Shown here piece after piece: positions 53,347 through 61,151 of a stretch of 64,000 nt of DNA (position 1 is the stretch's first letter; each line of letters starts with the position of its first letter). Position numbers and translations under genes: made by a program. Source of the stretch: CAYSLU01 sp964431965 (GTDB taxonomy: Bacteria > Verrucomicrobiota > Kiritimatiellia > CAIKKV01 > CAYSLU01); NCBI GenBank assembly GCA_964431965.1, contig CAYSLU010000013.1:11506-75505 (forward strand). Reading direction: 5' to 3'. Below the pieces are notes generated by a model. The model was not told the origin of the DNA, searched no databases, and saw only the letters and a list, made by a program, of their open reading frames with translations.

Positions 53347-53771
53347 GGCGCCGTCGGCCGCTCCGCGGTCAGCGCGGCGAACGAGATGTTCCAGATATTC
53401 GCCTGGCGGCAGAGGTCGAGCACGTCGATCACGTGCTTGTAGGCCGTCTGCTGGTCGGCGCGGATCAGGACCGGCTGGCCGGGGAAGAGCTCGACCACGC
53501 GCTGGAGCAGGTCGGCCAGCGCCGTGCGGTCCATGCTCTTGCCGTAGACGACGACGTCGCCGTTCTGGAGGATGTTGAGGATGATCTCGCCCGGAAGGCG
53601 CTGCGAGATGTCCGCCGTGCGGGCGGTGGGGAGGGTGACATCGAGCTCGGCTTCCCACTGCGTGAAGACCTGGCTGGTGACGAAGAAGCAGAGCAGGAGG
53701 AAGACGATGTCGATCATCGGCGCGATCTGGAACCCGAGGGGCTCGGGCTTGTACTTGCCGCGGAAGTTCAC
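53343..53771 (-). CDS. exbD: ExbD/TolR-family biopolymer transport protein
   Basis: 142 residues with one N-terminal membrane segment (IAPMIDIVFLLLCFFVTS), carrying the Asp that takes part in proton translocation (family position D25-like), and a periplasmic domain with LPTARTADISQRLPGEIILNIL and VLIRADQQTAYKHVIDVLDLCRQA. The GTG at 53771 overlaps the exbB stop (GTGA). It pairs with ExbB to convert the proton gradient into movement of a periplasm-spanning partner. Confidence 0.9.
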   Translation of the reverse strand: MNFRGKYKPEPLGFQIAPMIDIVFLLLCFFVTSQVFTQWEAELDVTLPTARTADISQRLPGEIILNILQNGDVVVYGKSMDRTALADLLQRVVELFPGQPVLIRADQQTAYKHVIDVLDLCRQANIWNISFAALTAERPTAP

Positions 53772-54520
53772 TTCGCCCTCGCCTGCACCAGCGCGTTCAT
53801 GATCTCGCTCGACGCGCTTTCCAGCTGCGAAACGAGCTGGGACGAGCGGCCGCGGAAGTAGGCGTAGAACATCATGGCCGGGATGCCGATGATGAGCCCG
53901 GCGGCGGTGGTGATGAGCGCCTCGGCGACGCCGCCCGCCAGCAGCTGGGGCTTGGCCTTGGCGAGGTCGAACGCGACGACGTTGAACGCGCGCATCATTC
54001 CGAACACGGTTCCGAGCAGCCCGAGCATCGGCGAGATGACGGCGACATCGACGATGTACTGGGTCTGGCCCTGGATGGACGCCGCCTGGCGCGAGCCCTC
54101 TCCTTCGATGATGTCCTTGAGGAGGCTGGCGTCGAGCCGGGGCGCGGAGGCGATGTGGTCGAGCGCCACGAGCGTGATTTCGCCGAGCGGCGAGGGCTTG
54201 TCCGAGCAGGCGGACCGGGCCTCGTCGAACTGTCCAGCCCGGATCCGCTGGAGGACCTCGCGGCGCAGCATGCCGGGCACGACCTGTTCCTCGCGGAGGG
54301 CGAACGCGTAGTAGATGATCAGCGCGAGGCCCAGGATGGACATGGCGGCGAGCGGGTACATGATGATCCCGCCCTTCTGGAACATGTCCGCGAAGCCGGA
54401 GCCGGTCGCCGCGGCGGCTGCGGGCACGGGGGGCTGCGGCGCGGCCGCCAGGCCGCTCGCGGCGAGCGCCAGCATGGCCATCCCAAACAGCACGAGCAGG
54501 ATCCGATTTCTGTCCGTCAT
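53768..54520 (-). CDS. exbB: ExbB/TolQ/MotA-family proton channel protein
   Basis: 250 residues from the ATG at 54520 (GGAGCG upstream). A signal-like segment (LLVLFGMAMLALAASGLAAA) precedes the three membrane segments: GGIIMYPLAAMSILGLALIIYYAF, VISPMLGLLGTVFGMMRAF and EALITTAAGLIIGIPAMMFYAYF. These match the ExbB/TolQ fold. It is the first gene of the minus-strand operon; its 5' region contains palindromes of the transposase-associated family. An added N-terminal signal-like segment is common in ExbB homologues of PVC and Bacteroidetes bacteria. Confidence 0.9.
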   Translation of the reverse strand: MTDRNRILLVLFGMAMLALAASGLAAAPQPPVPAAAAATGSGFADMFQKGGIIMYPLAAMSILGLALIIYYAFALREEQVVPGMLRREVLQRIRAGQFDEARSACSDKPSPLGEITLVALDHIASAPRLDASLLKDIIEGEGSRQAASIQGQTQYIVDVAVISPMLGLLGTVFGMMRAFNVVAFDLAKAKPQLLAGGVAEALITTAAGLIIGIPAMMFYAYFRGRSSQLVSQLESASSEIMNALVQARAK

Positions 54521-54681
54521 TCGTACGCTCCTTGGCCGGCTGGGCCTGTGGGGCGAAACGATCCGCCCGCCAAGTGAAACCATACATGCCGCAACGCGTT
54601 CGGGCAAGCGGTGATCGGCGCGGAGATTGGTGTGAGGTTGTCATGAGCGGGGCGAATGAGTACATAGCGGGAGTGGCTGAG

Positions 54682-54750
54682 GCCACGCGCTCACGCGCGC
54701 GGCTACACGGAGCGGAGAGCGGGGTGTAGCCGCGGCCGTGAGGCCGTGGC
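54682..54750. repeat. REP pair 1 (REPIN-like), left of the RAYT gene
   Basis: Two palindromes in inverted order: GCCACGCGC-TCAC-GCGCGCGGC...TAC (54682-54706) and GTAGCCGCGGCC-GTGA-GGCCGTGGC (54726-54750), 19 bases apart. Both carry GTAGCCGC at one end when read in the proper direction, as expected for a REP doublet. Confidence 0.75.
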
Positions 54751-54762
54751 GGGGAGTGGCGG

Positions 54763-54838
54763 CCACGCGCTGCTGCGCGTGGGGACGGTGGTGTTGGGTA
54801 TGACCGGGGGACAGTAGCCGCGGCCGTGAGGCCGTGGC
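54763..54838. repeat. Further REP palindromes just before the RAYT gene
   Basis: A perfect hairpin CCACGCGC-TGCT-GCGCGTGG (54763-54782) and a second copy of the 25-bp element GTAGCCGCGGCC-GTGA-GGCCGTGGC (54814-54838), identical to 54726-54750. The second copy ends 20 bases before the transposase start. The whole 54521-54858 spacer (338 bases) is therefore occupied mainly by REP elements. Confidence 0.75.
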
Positions 54839-54858
54839 CGCTGCAGGGGGGAGAAGGC

Positions 54859-55392
54859 ATGGAGGAGACCAAGCACCGCCGGCACGGGCATCTGCCGCGG
54901 CTCGCGCCCGAAGCGTATCAGGGGCGGGCGTTCGTGCACTGGAGCATGACGATGAGAGGGTGCGCGGATGGCTGGCTCGACGCGCTCTTCCACGCGCGGT
55001 TTCGGGAGTTGCTGGTGCATGCCGTCAGCCGGCAGAGTCTGGCCTGTCCGGCCTATTGCCTGATGCCCGATCACCTGCACCTGTTGTGGGTGGGGCGAAC
55101 GGAGGCGAGCGATCAGCGGAAGGCGATTTCGTTCCTGCGCGAGGAGGTCGATCGCGTGGTGGCGCCGCTGGAGCTGCAGAAGCAGCCGTACGATAATGTG
55201 CTGCGTGAGAAAGATCGGGAACGTGGTGCGTTTCAAGGCGTCGCGCATTATGTTCTGGAGAATCCGGTGCGAGGAGGGCTGGTCGAGCGTGCGGAGCAAT
55301 GGCCCTTCTCAGGTGCGGTGGTGGTGGGGTATCCGCGACTGGACGTTCATGATGAGGGGTATTGGGAGTTGTTCTGGCGATTGGTTGGCTGA
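54859..55392 (+). CDS. REP-associated tyrosine transposase (RAYT, Y1/HUH family)
   Basis: 177 residues from the ATG at 54859 (GGGGGAGAA upstream). The HUH pair is His72-x-His74 in CLMPDHLHLLWVG, and the catalytic Tyr131 lies in HYVLENPVRGGLVE, both standard for the IS200-like Y1 fold of RAYTs. YDNVLREKDRERGAF is the usual loop before the Tyr helix. Palindromes of one sequence family lie on both sides (54682-54838 and 55395-55473), as expected for a RAYT acting on its own REPs. RAYTs are single-copy, domesticated-looking genes without IS ends; none are visible here. Confidence 0.9.
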   Translation: MEETKHRRHGHLPRLAPEAYQGRAFVHWSMTMRGCADGWLDALFHARFRELLVHAVSRQSLACPAYCLMPDHLHLLWVGRTEASDQRKAISFLREEVDRVVAPLELQKQPYDNVLREKDRERGAFQGVAHYVLENPVRGGLVERAEQWPFSGAVVVGYPRLDVHDEGYWELFWRLVG

Positions 55393-55394
55393 GG

Positions 55395-55473
55395 CCACAC
55401 GCTTACGCGTGCGGCTACGAGGCGCGGAACGAGGCGCGGCGATCGGGTGTAGCCGCGGCCGTGAGGCCGTGGC
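55395..55473. repeat. REP pair 2 (REPIN-like), right of the RAYT gene
   Basis: GCCACACGC-TTAC-GCGTGCGGC...TAC (55395-55419) and GTAGCCGCGGCC-GTGA-GGCCGTGGC (55449-55473), inverted and 29 bases apart. The second is identical to two copies on the left side of the gene. The next gene starts 15 bases later. Confidence 0.8.
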
Positions 55474-55488
55474 ATCAGGAGAGCGACC

Positions 55489-56292
55489 ATGAGACTGACA
55501 CGATTCGTTGACGAGCGGGGACAGGTGTGTGCCGGGGTGGAGCAGGGCGACGGGACGGCGACGCTGTGCGAAGGCGACTTCGCCTCGGGCTTCCGGGCCA
55601 CGGCGCGCCCGGCGCGCGTGACGCGCCGGCTGGCACCGGTCGCGCCGCCGAACGTGTTCTGCATCGGCCTCAACTACCGCGAGCACGCGAAGGAGTCGGG
55701 CGCGCCCATCCCGAAGCATCCCGTGATCTTTATGAAGCCGACCACGGCGGTGGTCGGCCCGGAGGATGCCGTGCGCCTGCCGCGGGCGTGCGATCCCGCG
55801 GGCGAGGTGGACTACGAGTGCGAGCTGGTCGTCGTGATCGGCCGCGAGGGGCGCGATATCCCCGAGGCGCGTGCGCTCGAGCACGTGTTCGGATACACGT
55901 GCGGCAACGACATCTCCGCCCGCGCCTGGCAGCGCACGCTCTGCGGCGGGCAGTGGGTCCGGGGCAAGAGCTTCGACACGTTCTGCCCGCTCGGGCCCGT
56001 GCTGGTGACGGCGGACGAGATCCCGGACCCGCAGAAGCTGGCGATCCGCACCGTGCTCAACGGCACGGTCATGCAGAACCACACGACCGGCGACATGATC
56101 TTCAGCGTGGCTCAGCTCGTCAGCTTCATCAGCCGCGACACGACCCTGCTGCCGGGCACGGTGATCCTCACCGGCACGCCCCAGGGCGTCGGCTTCGTCC
56201 GCCAGCCCCCCGTGTGGCTGAAGCCGGGCGACGAGGTGACCGTTGAGATCGACCGGATCGGGAAGCTGACGAATCGCGTGGTGAGCGCGTAA
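55489..56292 (+). CDS. Fumarylacetoacetate hydrolase (FAH)-family protein
   Basis: 267 residues. The family core is present: FCIGLNYREHAKESGAP, IFMKPTTAVVGPEDAVRLP, DYECELVVVIGREGRDI (metal-binding Glu-x-Glu and later Asp), GNDISARAWQ, GKSFDTFCPLGP and ILTGTPQGVGF. Members are acylpyruvases, oxaloacetate decarboxylases or 2-keto-pentenoate hydratases. The N-terminal small domain is present, giving the normal length. REP elements lie directly on both sides, so it is probably transcribed alone. Confidence 0.87.
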   Translation: MRLTRFVDERGQVCAGVEQGDGTATLCEGDFASGFRATARPARVTRRLAPVAPPNVFCIGLNYREHAKESGAPIPKHPVIFMKPTTAVVGPEDAVRLPRACDPAGEVDYECELVVVIGREGRDIPEARALEHVFGYTCGNDISARAWQRTLCGGQWVRGKSFDTFCPLGPVLVTADEIPDPQKLAIRTVLNGTVMQNHTTGDMIFSVAQLVSFISRDTTLLPGTVILTGTPQGVGFVRQPPVWLKPGDEVTVEIDRIGKLTNRVVSA

Positions 56293-56317
56293 GCGCGCGG
56301 GCGTCGGCGTTCCAGCA

Positions 56318-56341
56318 CCACACGCTTACGCGTGCGGCTAC
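56318..56341. repeat. REP element at the assembly gap
   Basis: CCACACGC-TTAC-GCGTGCGGC...TAC, identical apart from its first base to the palindrome at 55395-55419. It stops two bases before the run of N, so its partner may lie inside the gap. Confidence 0.75.
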
Positions 56342-56342
56342 A

Positions 56343-56442
56343 NNNNNNNNNNNNNNNNNNNNNNNNNNNNNNNNNNNNNNNNNNNNNNNNNNNNNNNNNN
56401 NNNNNNNNNNNNNNNNNNNNNNNNNNNNNNNNNNNNNNNNNN
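56343..56442. other. Assembly gap (100 N)
   Basis: One hundred undetermined bases, a conventional scaffold-gap size, so the true length is unknown. A REP copy borders it on the left and the gene on its right is cut, so repeated sequence probably broke the assembly. Confidence 0.95.
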
Positions 56443-58283
56443 CTGGGGCGCTTGTTCCATTCCCGGAGTACGAGAATGTAGCCTGAGCGGGCGCCGACGG
56501 ACTGGAAGCCCGTCCATCCGGTGCCGTCCGGCTCTTCGCCGATCGGCAGGATGGGGTTCGCGTGGATGCGGGCCATGTGTCGGCGGTACGTCCGGACGAG
56601 GGGCGCGATGGCGAAGGCCTGCTCCGGCAGGCACGAGGCCTCGAACCACGCCAGCGGCTGCGCCATCATGGCGATCGCGAAGCAGTAGGCGAACGGCACG
56701 CGGGCCGGCGCGAGGGGGTCGTCTTCCGGATACTTGTCGGGATTGCGCCAGGGGTTCAGGAACTCGATCTGCAGCGACTGCGGCGGGACGTAGCGGGCCA
56801 GGTGCCAGAGGTTCCGCAACGTCCAGTGCGGATAGTAGTTGCCCCAGTCGGTGTAGCGGTTCTCGAGGAACTTGTTCCCGTACTCGTTGAAGTAGTGGTA
56901 GCCGAAGCGCTGTCCGGCCGTGATGTCCAGGTTGAACACGGCCTCGCCGCGGGCCGCGGCCTGGACGCGGTCGAGCATGCGGCGCAGGTTCCGCTCCGCG
57001 GCTCGGTCCGGAACCTCCACGCCGTCAATCTTGAACATCCGGATGCCGTGCCGGCGCAGCAGGCCCGTGAGCACGCGCGCGTCGTCGGCCCAGTGCGCGT
57101 AGCCGCCCTCCGGGCTGGGGTTGAACCAGGCGCCGAACCGGATCCCGAGCCGGCGGGCCAGGGCGACGACCGGGCCGAGGCCGCGCGGCAGGCGGGCGGG
57201 GTTCTCCGCCCAGAAATCCGGGGTGGTCCAGATGTTCTTCAGGTCGCCGCCGGCGACCGTGTACGGCTCGCGCCCCTTCTGCCAGCCGGCGTCGACCTGC
57301 ACGTGGGTCAGCCCGAGCCGGGCCGCGGCCCGCACCTCGGCGAGCAGGAACTCCTCGGTGATGCGCTTCGCTCCGCCCCGGTCCCCCCACGTGTTCGCCA
57401 GAATCATGTCGTCCCGGTCGGGGCGCCGCGTGCGGGACGACTCCTGCCAGCGGCGGAGCGCGAGCAGCGCCTCGTCATCGCCGCCGGCGAAGACGCCGAC
57501 GACGCAGCTGTATGCGCGGGTCCACTCGGTCTCGGAGATGTCGCCGAGGCGGAGCCCCAAGCCGGTCACGAGGATCCCGTGCTCGGTGCAGACGAAGTCA
57601 CAGCCCGGATACCCGAGTTGCATGTCGGAGCAGGGCGCCTCCTTGAGCACGAATAGGCCGGCGCCGGTGAGCGTGCGGCGGGCGAAGAGCACGTTGCCCG
57701 CCGAGTAGGTCGGCGAGCGGTACGGGGAGAACGACTGCCGGTGGACGAGCGTGTTCCGGCGGTCCGTGACATCCAGGAACCGGACGCACGCGACATCCGC
57801 ATGGCGCAAGCCGGTTGCGAGGCGGTCGAGCAGGGGCGCGCTGAAGGCGCCGCCCCAGAGCAGCCGGTCGTTTTCCGGCGTCTCGAGCGCGGCCCGGGCC
57901 TCGCCGGCCGCTTCAGCCCACGGCCCCAGGGCCCGGCCGCGGAGGTGCAGCTCGGAGGCGATCGCCGGCGCGTCCGCGAAGATCCGGAAGACCCGCCGGA
58001 CGCGGAGGTCGCCGACGCGGAGCCCGACGGACGCTTCGAGGTGGGCGGGGGCGACGGGCGTGGCGGGCCGCTTGCGGACGCTCAGGCGCCCGCCGCCCGA
58101 CGTGGCGGCCCCGCCGGGGAAATGGAGGTCGGGCACGCTCCCCGCGCAGGCCCAGGAGGAGCCGCTGCGCCGGTCGGCGATCCGGAGCGTGACGAGGTTT
58201 CCGCCGTTCCAGCGGAACCGCCGCTCGATCAGGCGGTTGCCGAGGGTGAGCGTGTCTCCGTCCAGTCGTGCGTATGGCGTCAT
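56443..58283 (-). CDS. GH36-type alpha-galactosidase, C-terminus in the assembly gap
   Basis: About 613 codons are visible from the ATG at 58283. The N-terminal beta-supersandwich is followed by the catalytic barrel with THVQVDAGWQKGREPYTV, RFGAWFNPSPEGGYAHW, MFKIDGVEVPD (nucleophile Asp region), NLDITAGQR and NYYPHWTLRNLWHL. These resemble GH36 alpha-galactosidases and related raffinose-processing enzymes. The reading frame runs into the 100-N gap, so the end is missing through assembly, not mutation. No signal peptide is seen. Its start diverges from the homoserine dehydrogenase gene across 119 bases. Confidence 0.8.
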
Positions 58284-58312
58284 TGTGTGCCTGTGTCGGT
58301 GGCAGTTTCGGC

Positions 58313-58340
58313 TTGATGGGGCTTCGATTTGAAGTAGAGT
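58313..58340 (+). promoter_or_regulatory. Possible promoter of hom-lysC
   Basis: TTGATG and TAGAGT are separated by 16 bases in the 119-base divergent spacer, about 60 bases upstream of hom. No leader peptide or riboswitch is evident. Confidence 0.35.
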
Positions 58341-58402
58341 TTGTAGGCCATTTTTCGCGGGACGGGAAGTCAAAACCGGCTGGGGCCGGGGCGGGACGAT
58401 AC

Positions 58403-59755
58403 ATGAAGAAGGACATCGGAATCGGGCTGATCGGATTCGGCACCGTAGGAGCCGGGGTGGTGGAGGGGCTCCAGAAGAACGCCGACCTGATCGAGAAGCG
58501 GACGGGCATCCGCCTGGAGCTGAAGTGGATTGCGGACATCGATCTGGACCGGGACCGCGGCGTGCGCGTGAGCCGGTCGATCCTGACCCGCGACGCGGAG
58601 GCCGTGATCGAGGACCCGGCGGTCGACATCGTCGTGGAACTGGTCGGCGGAACGACCATTGCGCGGCGGCTGATTCAGAAGGCCCTGAGCCTGGGCAAGC
58701 CGGTGGTCACGGCGAACAAGGCGCTGCTGGCGGAGTTCGGCGAGGAGGTGTTCGGCCTCGCGGAGCGCAAGAGCGCCGACGTCTATTTCGAGGCCAGCGT
58801 GGCCGGCGGGATTCCCATCATCCATGCCCTGCGCGAGGGGCTGGTCGCGAACCGGATCCAGAGCATCTACGGCATCCTGAACGGAACCTGCAACTACATC
58901 CTCACCCGGATGGAGCGCGAGGGGCTGGCGTTCGACGACGTCCTGAAGGAGGCGCAGCAGAAGGGGTACGCCGAGGCGAACCCGGGCCTGGACATCGACG
59001 GGCACGACACGGCGCACAAGGCGGCGATCCTGGCGTCGCTCGCGTACGGGTTCCACGTGCCGATCGGCTCGGTCCACGTGGAGGGCATCCGCAACGTGAC
59101 CGCGACGGACATCGCCTACGCCGCCGGCCTGGGCTACCGGATCAAGCTGCTTGCGGTGATCAAGGACTCGGGCGGGGACATCGAGGTGCGCGTGAACCCG
59201 ACGCTGGTGCCGGTGGATCACATGCTCGCATCGGTGAGCGGCGTCTTCAACGCGGTGGTCGTGGATGGCGACGTGGTGGGCCAGACCGTGTATTACGGAC
59301 GGGGGGCGGGCCGGCTCCCGACCGCGAGCGCGGTGCTCAGCGACATCGTGGATGCGGCGCGGAACCTCAAGTTCGGCTCCCCGCGGCGGTCGTCGGCCCC
59401 GTTCCAGGGCGGGGGCGACCGGCTGCGGCCGATCGGCGAGATCGAGGCGCGCTACTACGTGCGGCTGTCGCTGGTGGACAAGCCGGGCGTGCTGGGGCAG
59501 ATCGCGACGGTCCTGGGCGAGCACCGGATCAGCATCGCGTCGGTCCTGCAGAAGGAGTCGCGGGCATTCGAGCAGGTGCCGGTGGTGATCGTGACGCACC
59601 GGGCCAAGGAGCGGGACTTCGTGGCCGCGCTGAAGGCGATCGGCGCGCTGAAGATTGTCGGGCGGGAGCCGGTGCGGTTTCGAATCGAGGACCTGGAGCG
59701 CGGCGACGCCGCGAAGAAGGCGCCGGGAGCCGGCGCCAAGACGGGGGCATCGTGA
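58403..59755 (+). CDS. hom: Homoserine dehydrogenase
   Basis: 450 residues. The NAD(P) loop is IGLIGFGTVGAGVVEGL (residues about 6-22), followed by VVTANKALLAEFGEE, YGILNGTCNYILTRM and AEANPGLDIDGHDTAHKAAIL, the family catalytic and metal-site region with its Lys and Asp residues. A C-terminal ACT domain (about 355-440, VRLSLVDKPGVLGQIATVL) should bind threonine as a feedback inhibitor. It reduces aspartate semialdehyde to homoserine. The stop overlaps the GTG of the aspartate kinase gene (GTGA), so the two enzymes of the aspartate pathway are coupled. Confidence 0.95.
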   Translation: MKKDIGIGLIGFGTVGAGVVEGLQKNADLIEKRTGIRLELKWIADIDLDRDRGVRVSRSILTRDAEAVIEDPAVDIVVELVGGTTIARRLIQKALSLGKPVVTANKALLAEFGEEVFGLAERKSADVYFEASVAGGIPIIHALREGLVANRIQSIYGILNGTCNYILTRMEREGLAFDDVLKEAQQKGYAEANPGLDIDGHDTAHKAAILASLAYGFHVPIGSVHVEGIRNVTATDIAYAAGLGYRIKLLAVIKDSGGDIEVRVNPTLVPVDHMLASVSGVFNAVVVDGDVVGQTVYYGRGAGRLPTASAVLSDIVDAARNLKFGSPRRSSAPFQGGGDRLRPIGEIEARYYVRLSLVDKPGVLGQIATVLGEHRISIASVLQKESRAFEQVPVVIVTHRAKERDFVAALKAIGALKIVGREPVRFRIEDLERGDAAKKAPGAGAKTGAS

Positions 59756-61116
59756 AAGTCGCGAAATTCGGCGGGACATCGCTGGCCGACGCCGGCCAGA
59801 TTGCGCGGGTGTGCGACATCGTGCTGGCGGACCCGGATCGCCGGCTGGCCGTGGTGTCGGCGCCCGGCAAGCGGGGCAAGGGGGACACGAAGGTCACGGA
59901 CCTGCTGATCCGGTGTGCGGAGCGGCGGCTGGCGGGCGGGGACGCGCAGGCCGAGCTGGACGCCGTGGTGGCGCGCTACGCCGAGATCCAGCGCGAGCTG
60001 AAGCTGCCGGAGGCGATCCTGGCCGAGATCCGCGCGGACTTCGAGGCGCGCCTGGCGGGCGCGAAGACGGCGCCGACCCCGGGTCAGTTCATGGACGCCA
60101 TGAAGGCGGGCGGCGAGGACAACAGCGCCCGGCTGGTGACGGCCGCGCTGCGCGCGCGCGGGACGGAAGCGCGGTACGTCAACCCGCGGGATGCGGGCCT
60201 GCTGCTGAGCGACGACTTCGGCAACGCGCAGGTGCTGTCGGAGTCCTACGCGAACCTCAGGCGCAGCCTGAAGGACCTGAAGGGCGTGGGCGTGTTCCCG
60301 GGGTTCTTCGGGTACACGCGCTCGGGGCTGGTCGTCACGTTCCCGCGCGGCGGATCGGACATCACGGGCGCCATCCTGGCCGCGGCGGTGGCCGCCGACG
60401 TGTACGAGAACTTCACGGACGTGGACTCCGTATATGCCGCGGCTCCGGACATCGTGCCGGAGGCGCGCCCGATCCCGGTCCTGACGTACCGTGAGATGCG
60501 CGAGCTGGCGTATGCCGGGTTCGGCGTGTTCCACGACGAGGCGATCATTCCGGCCGTCCACGCGGGCATCCCGATCAACATCCGGAACACGAACCGGCCC
60601 GAGGCGCCCGGCACGATGATCATCCGCGACCGTCAGGAGCGGCCGGGCGAGGTCGTGGGCATCGCGAGCAGCGAGGGGTTCTGCGCGGTCAACGTGAGCA
60701 AGTACCTCATGAACCGCGAGATCGGGTTCGGCCGGCGGCTCCTGCAGATCATCGAGGAGGAAGGGCTGTCTTACGAGCACGCTCCGTCGGGGATCGACAA
60801 CACGTCCCTGATCCTGCGCGAGAAGGACTTCGACGCGGGGAAGGAGCGCCGCGTGGTGGACCTGATCCGCGCGACGCTGGGCGCGGACGACGTCTCGGTC
60901 GAGCGCGGCCTGGCCCTGGTGATGATCGTGGGCGAGGGGATGCACTACACGGTCGGGATGGCGGCCCGGGCCACGCAGGCGCTGGGCGGCGCCGGCGTGA
61001 ACATCGAGATGATGAACCAGGGGGCGTCCGAGATCAGCATGATGTTCGGGGTGAAGTCCGAGGACCGGCGCCGGGCGGTGAAGGCGCTGTACGACGCCTT
61101 TTTCGGCGCGGCCTGA
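59752..61116 (+). CDS. lysC: Aspartate kinase
   Basis: 454 residues from a GTG at 59752. The amino-acid kinase domain begins KVAKFGGTSLAD and includes VTFPRGGSDITGAI and YENFTDVDSVYAAAP. Two C-terminal ACT domains follow (about 300-454, VVGIASSEGFCAVNVSKYLMN and GEGMHYTVGMAARATQALGGAGVNIEMMNQGASEISMMFGV), as in lysine- or threonine-sensitive monofunctional enzymes. It catalyses the first step to Lys, Met, Thr and Ile. Co-transcription with hom, and cimA close downstream, suggest an isoleucine/threonine-oriented operon. Confidence 0.94.
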   Translation: MKVAKFGGTSLADAGQIARVCDIVLADPDRRLAVVSAPGKRGKGDTKVTDLLIRCAERRLAGGDAQAELDAVVARYAEIQRELKLPEAILAEIRADFEARLAGAKTAPTPGQFMDAMKAGGEDNSARLVTAALRARGTEARYVNPRDAGLLLSDDFGNAQVLSESYANLRRSLKDLKGVGVFPGFFGYTRSGLVVTFPRGGSDITGAILAAAVAADVYENFTDVDSVYAAAPDIVPEARPIPVLTYREMRELAYAGFGVFHDEAIIPAVHAGIPINIRNTNRPEAPGTMIIRDRQERPGEVVGIASSEGFCAVNVSKYLMNREIGFGRRLLQIIEEEGLSYEHAPSGIDNTSLILREKDFDAGKERRVVDLIRATLGADDVSVERGLALVMIVGEGMHYTVGMAARATQALGGAGVNIEMMNQGASEISMMFGVKSEDRRRAVKALYDAFFGAA

Positions 61117-61151
61117 AGCCGCGCGTCCGGCCGTTCGCAGGAATCCAAGCC

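Noticed and set aside
54682..55473. Treating the palindromes as a CRISPR array or IS ends
   Set aside because: Units are palindromic, unevenly spaced and lack spacer-like inserts. No target-site duplication or paired IS end surrounds the transposase gene.
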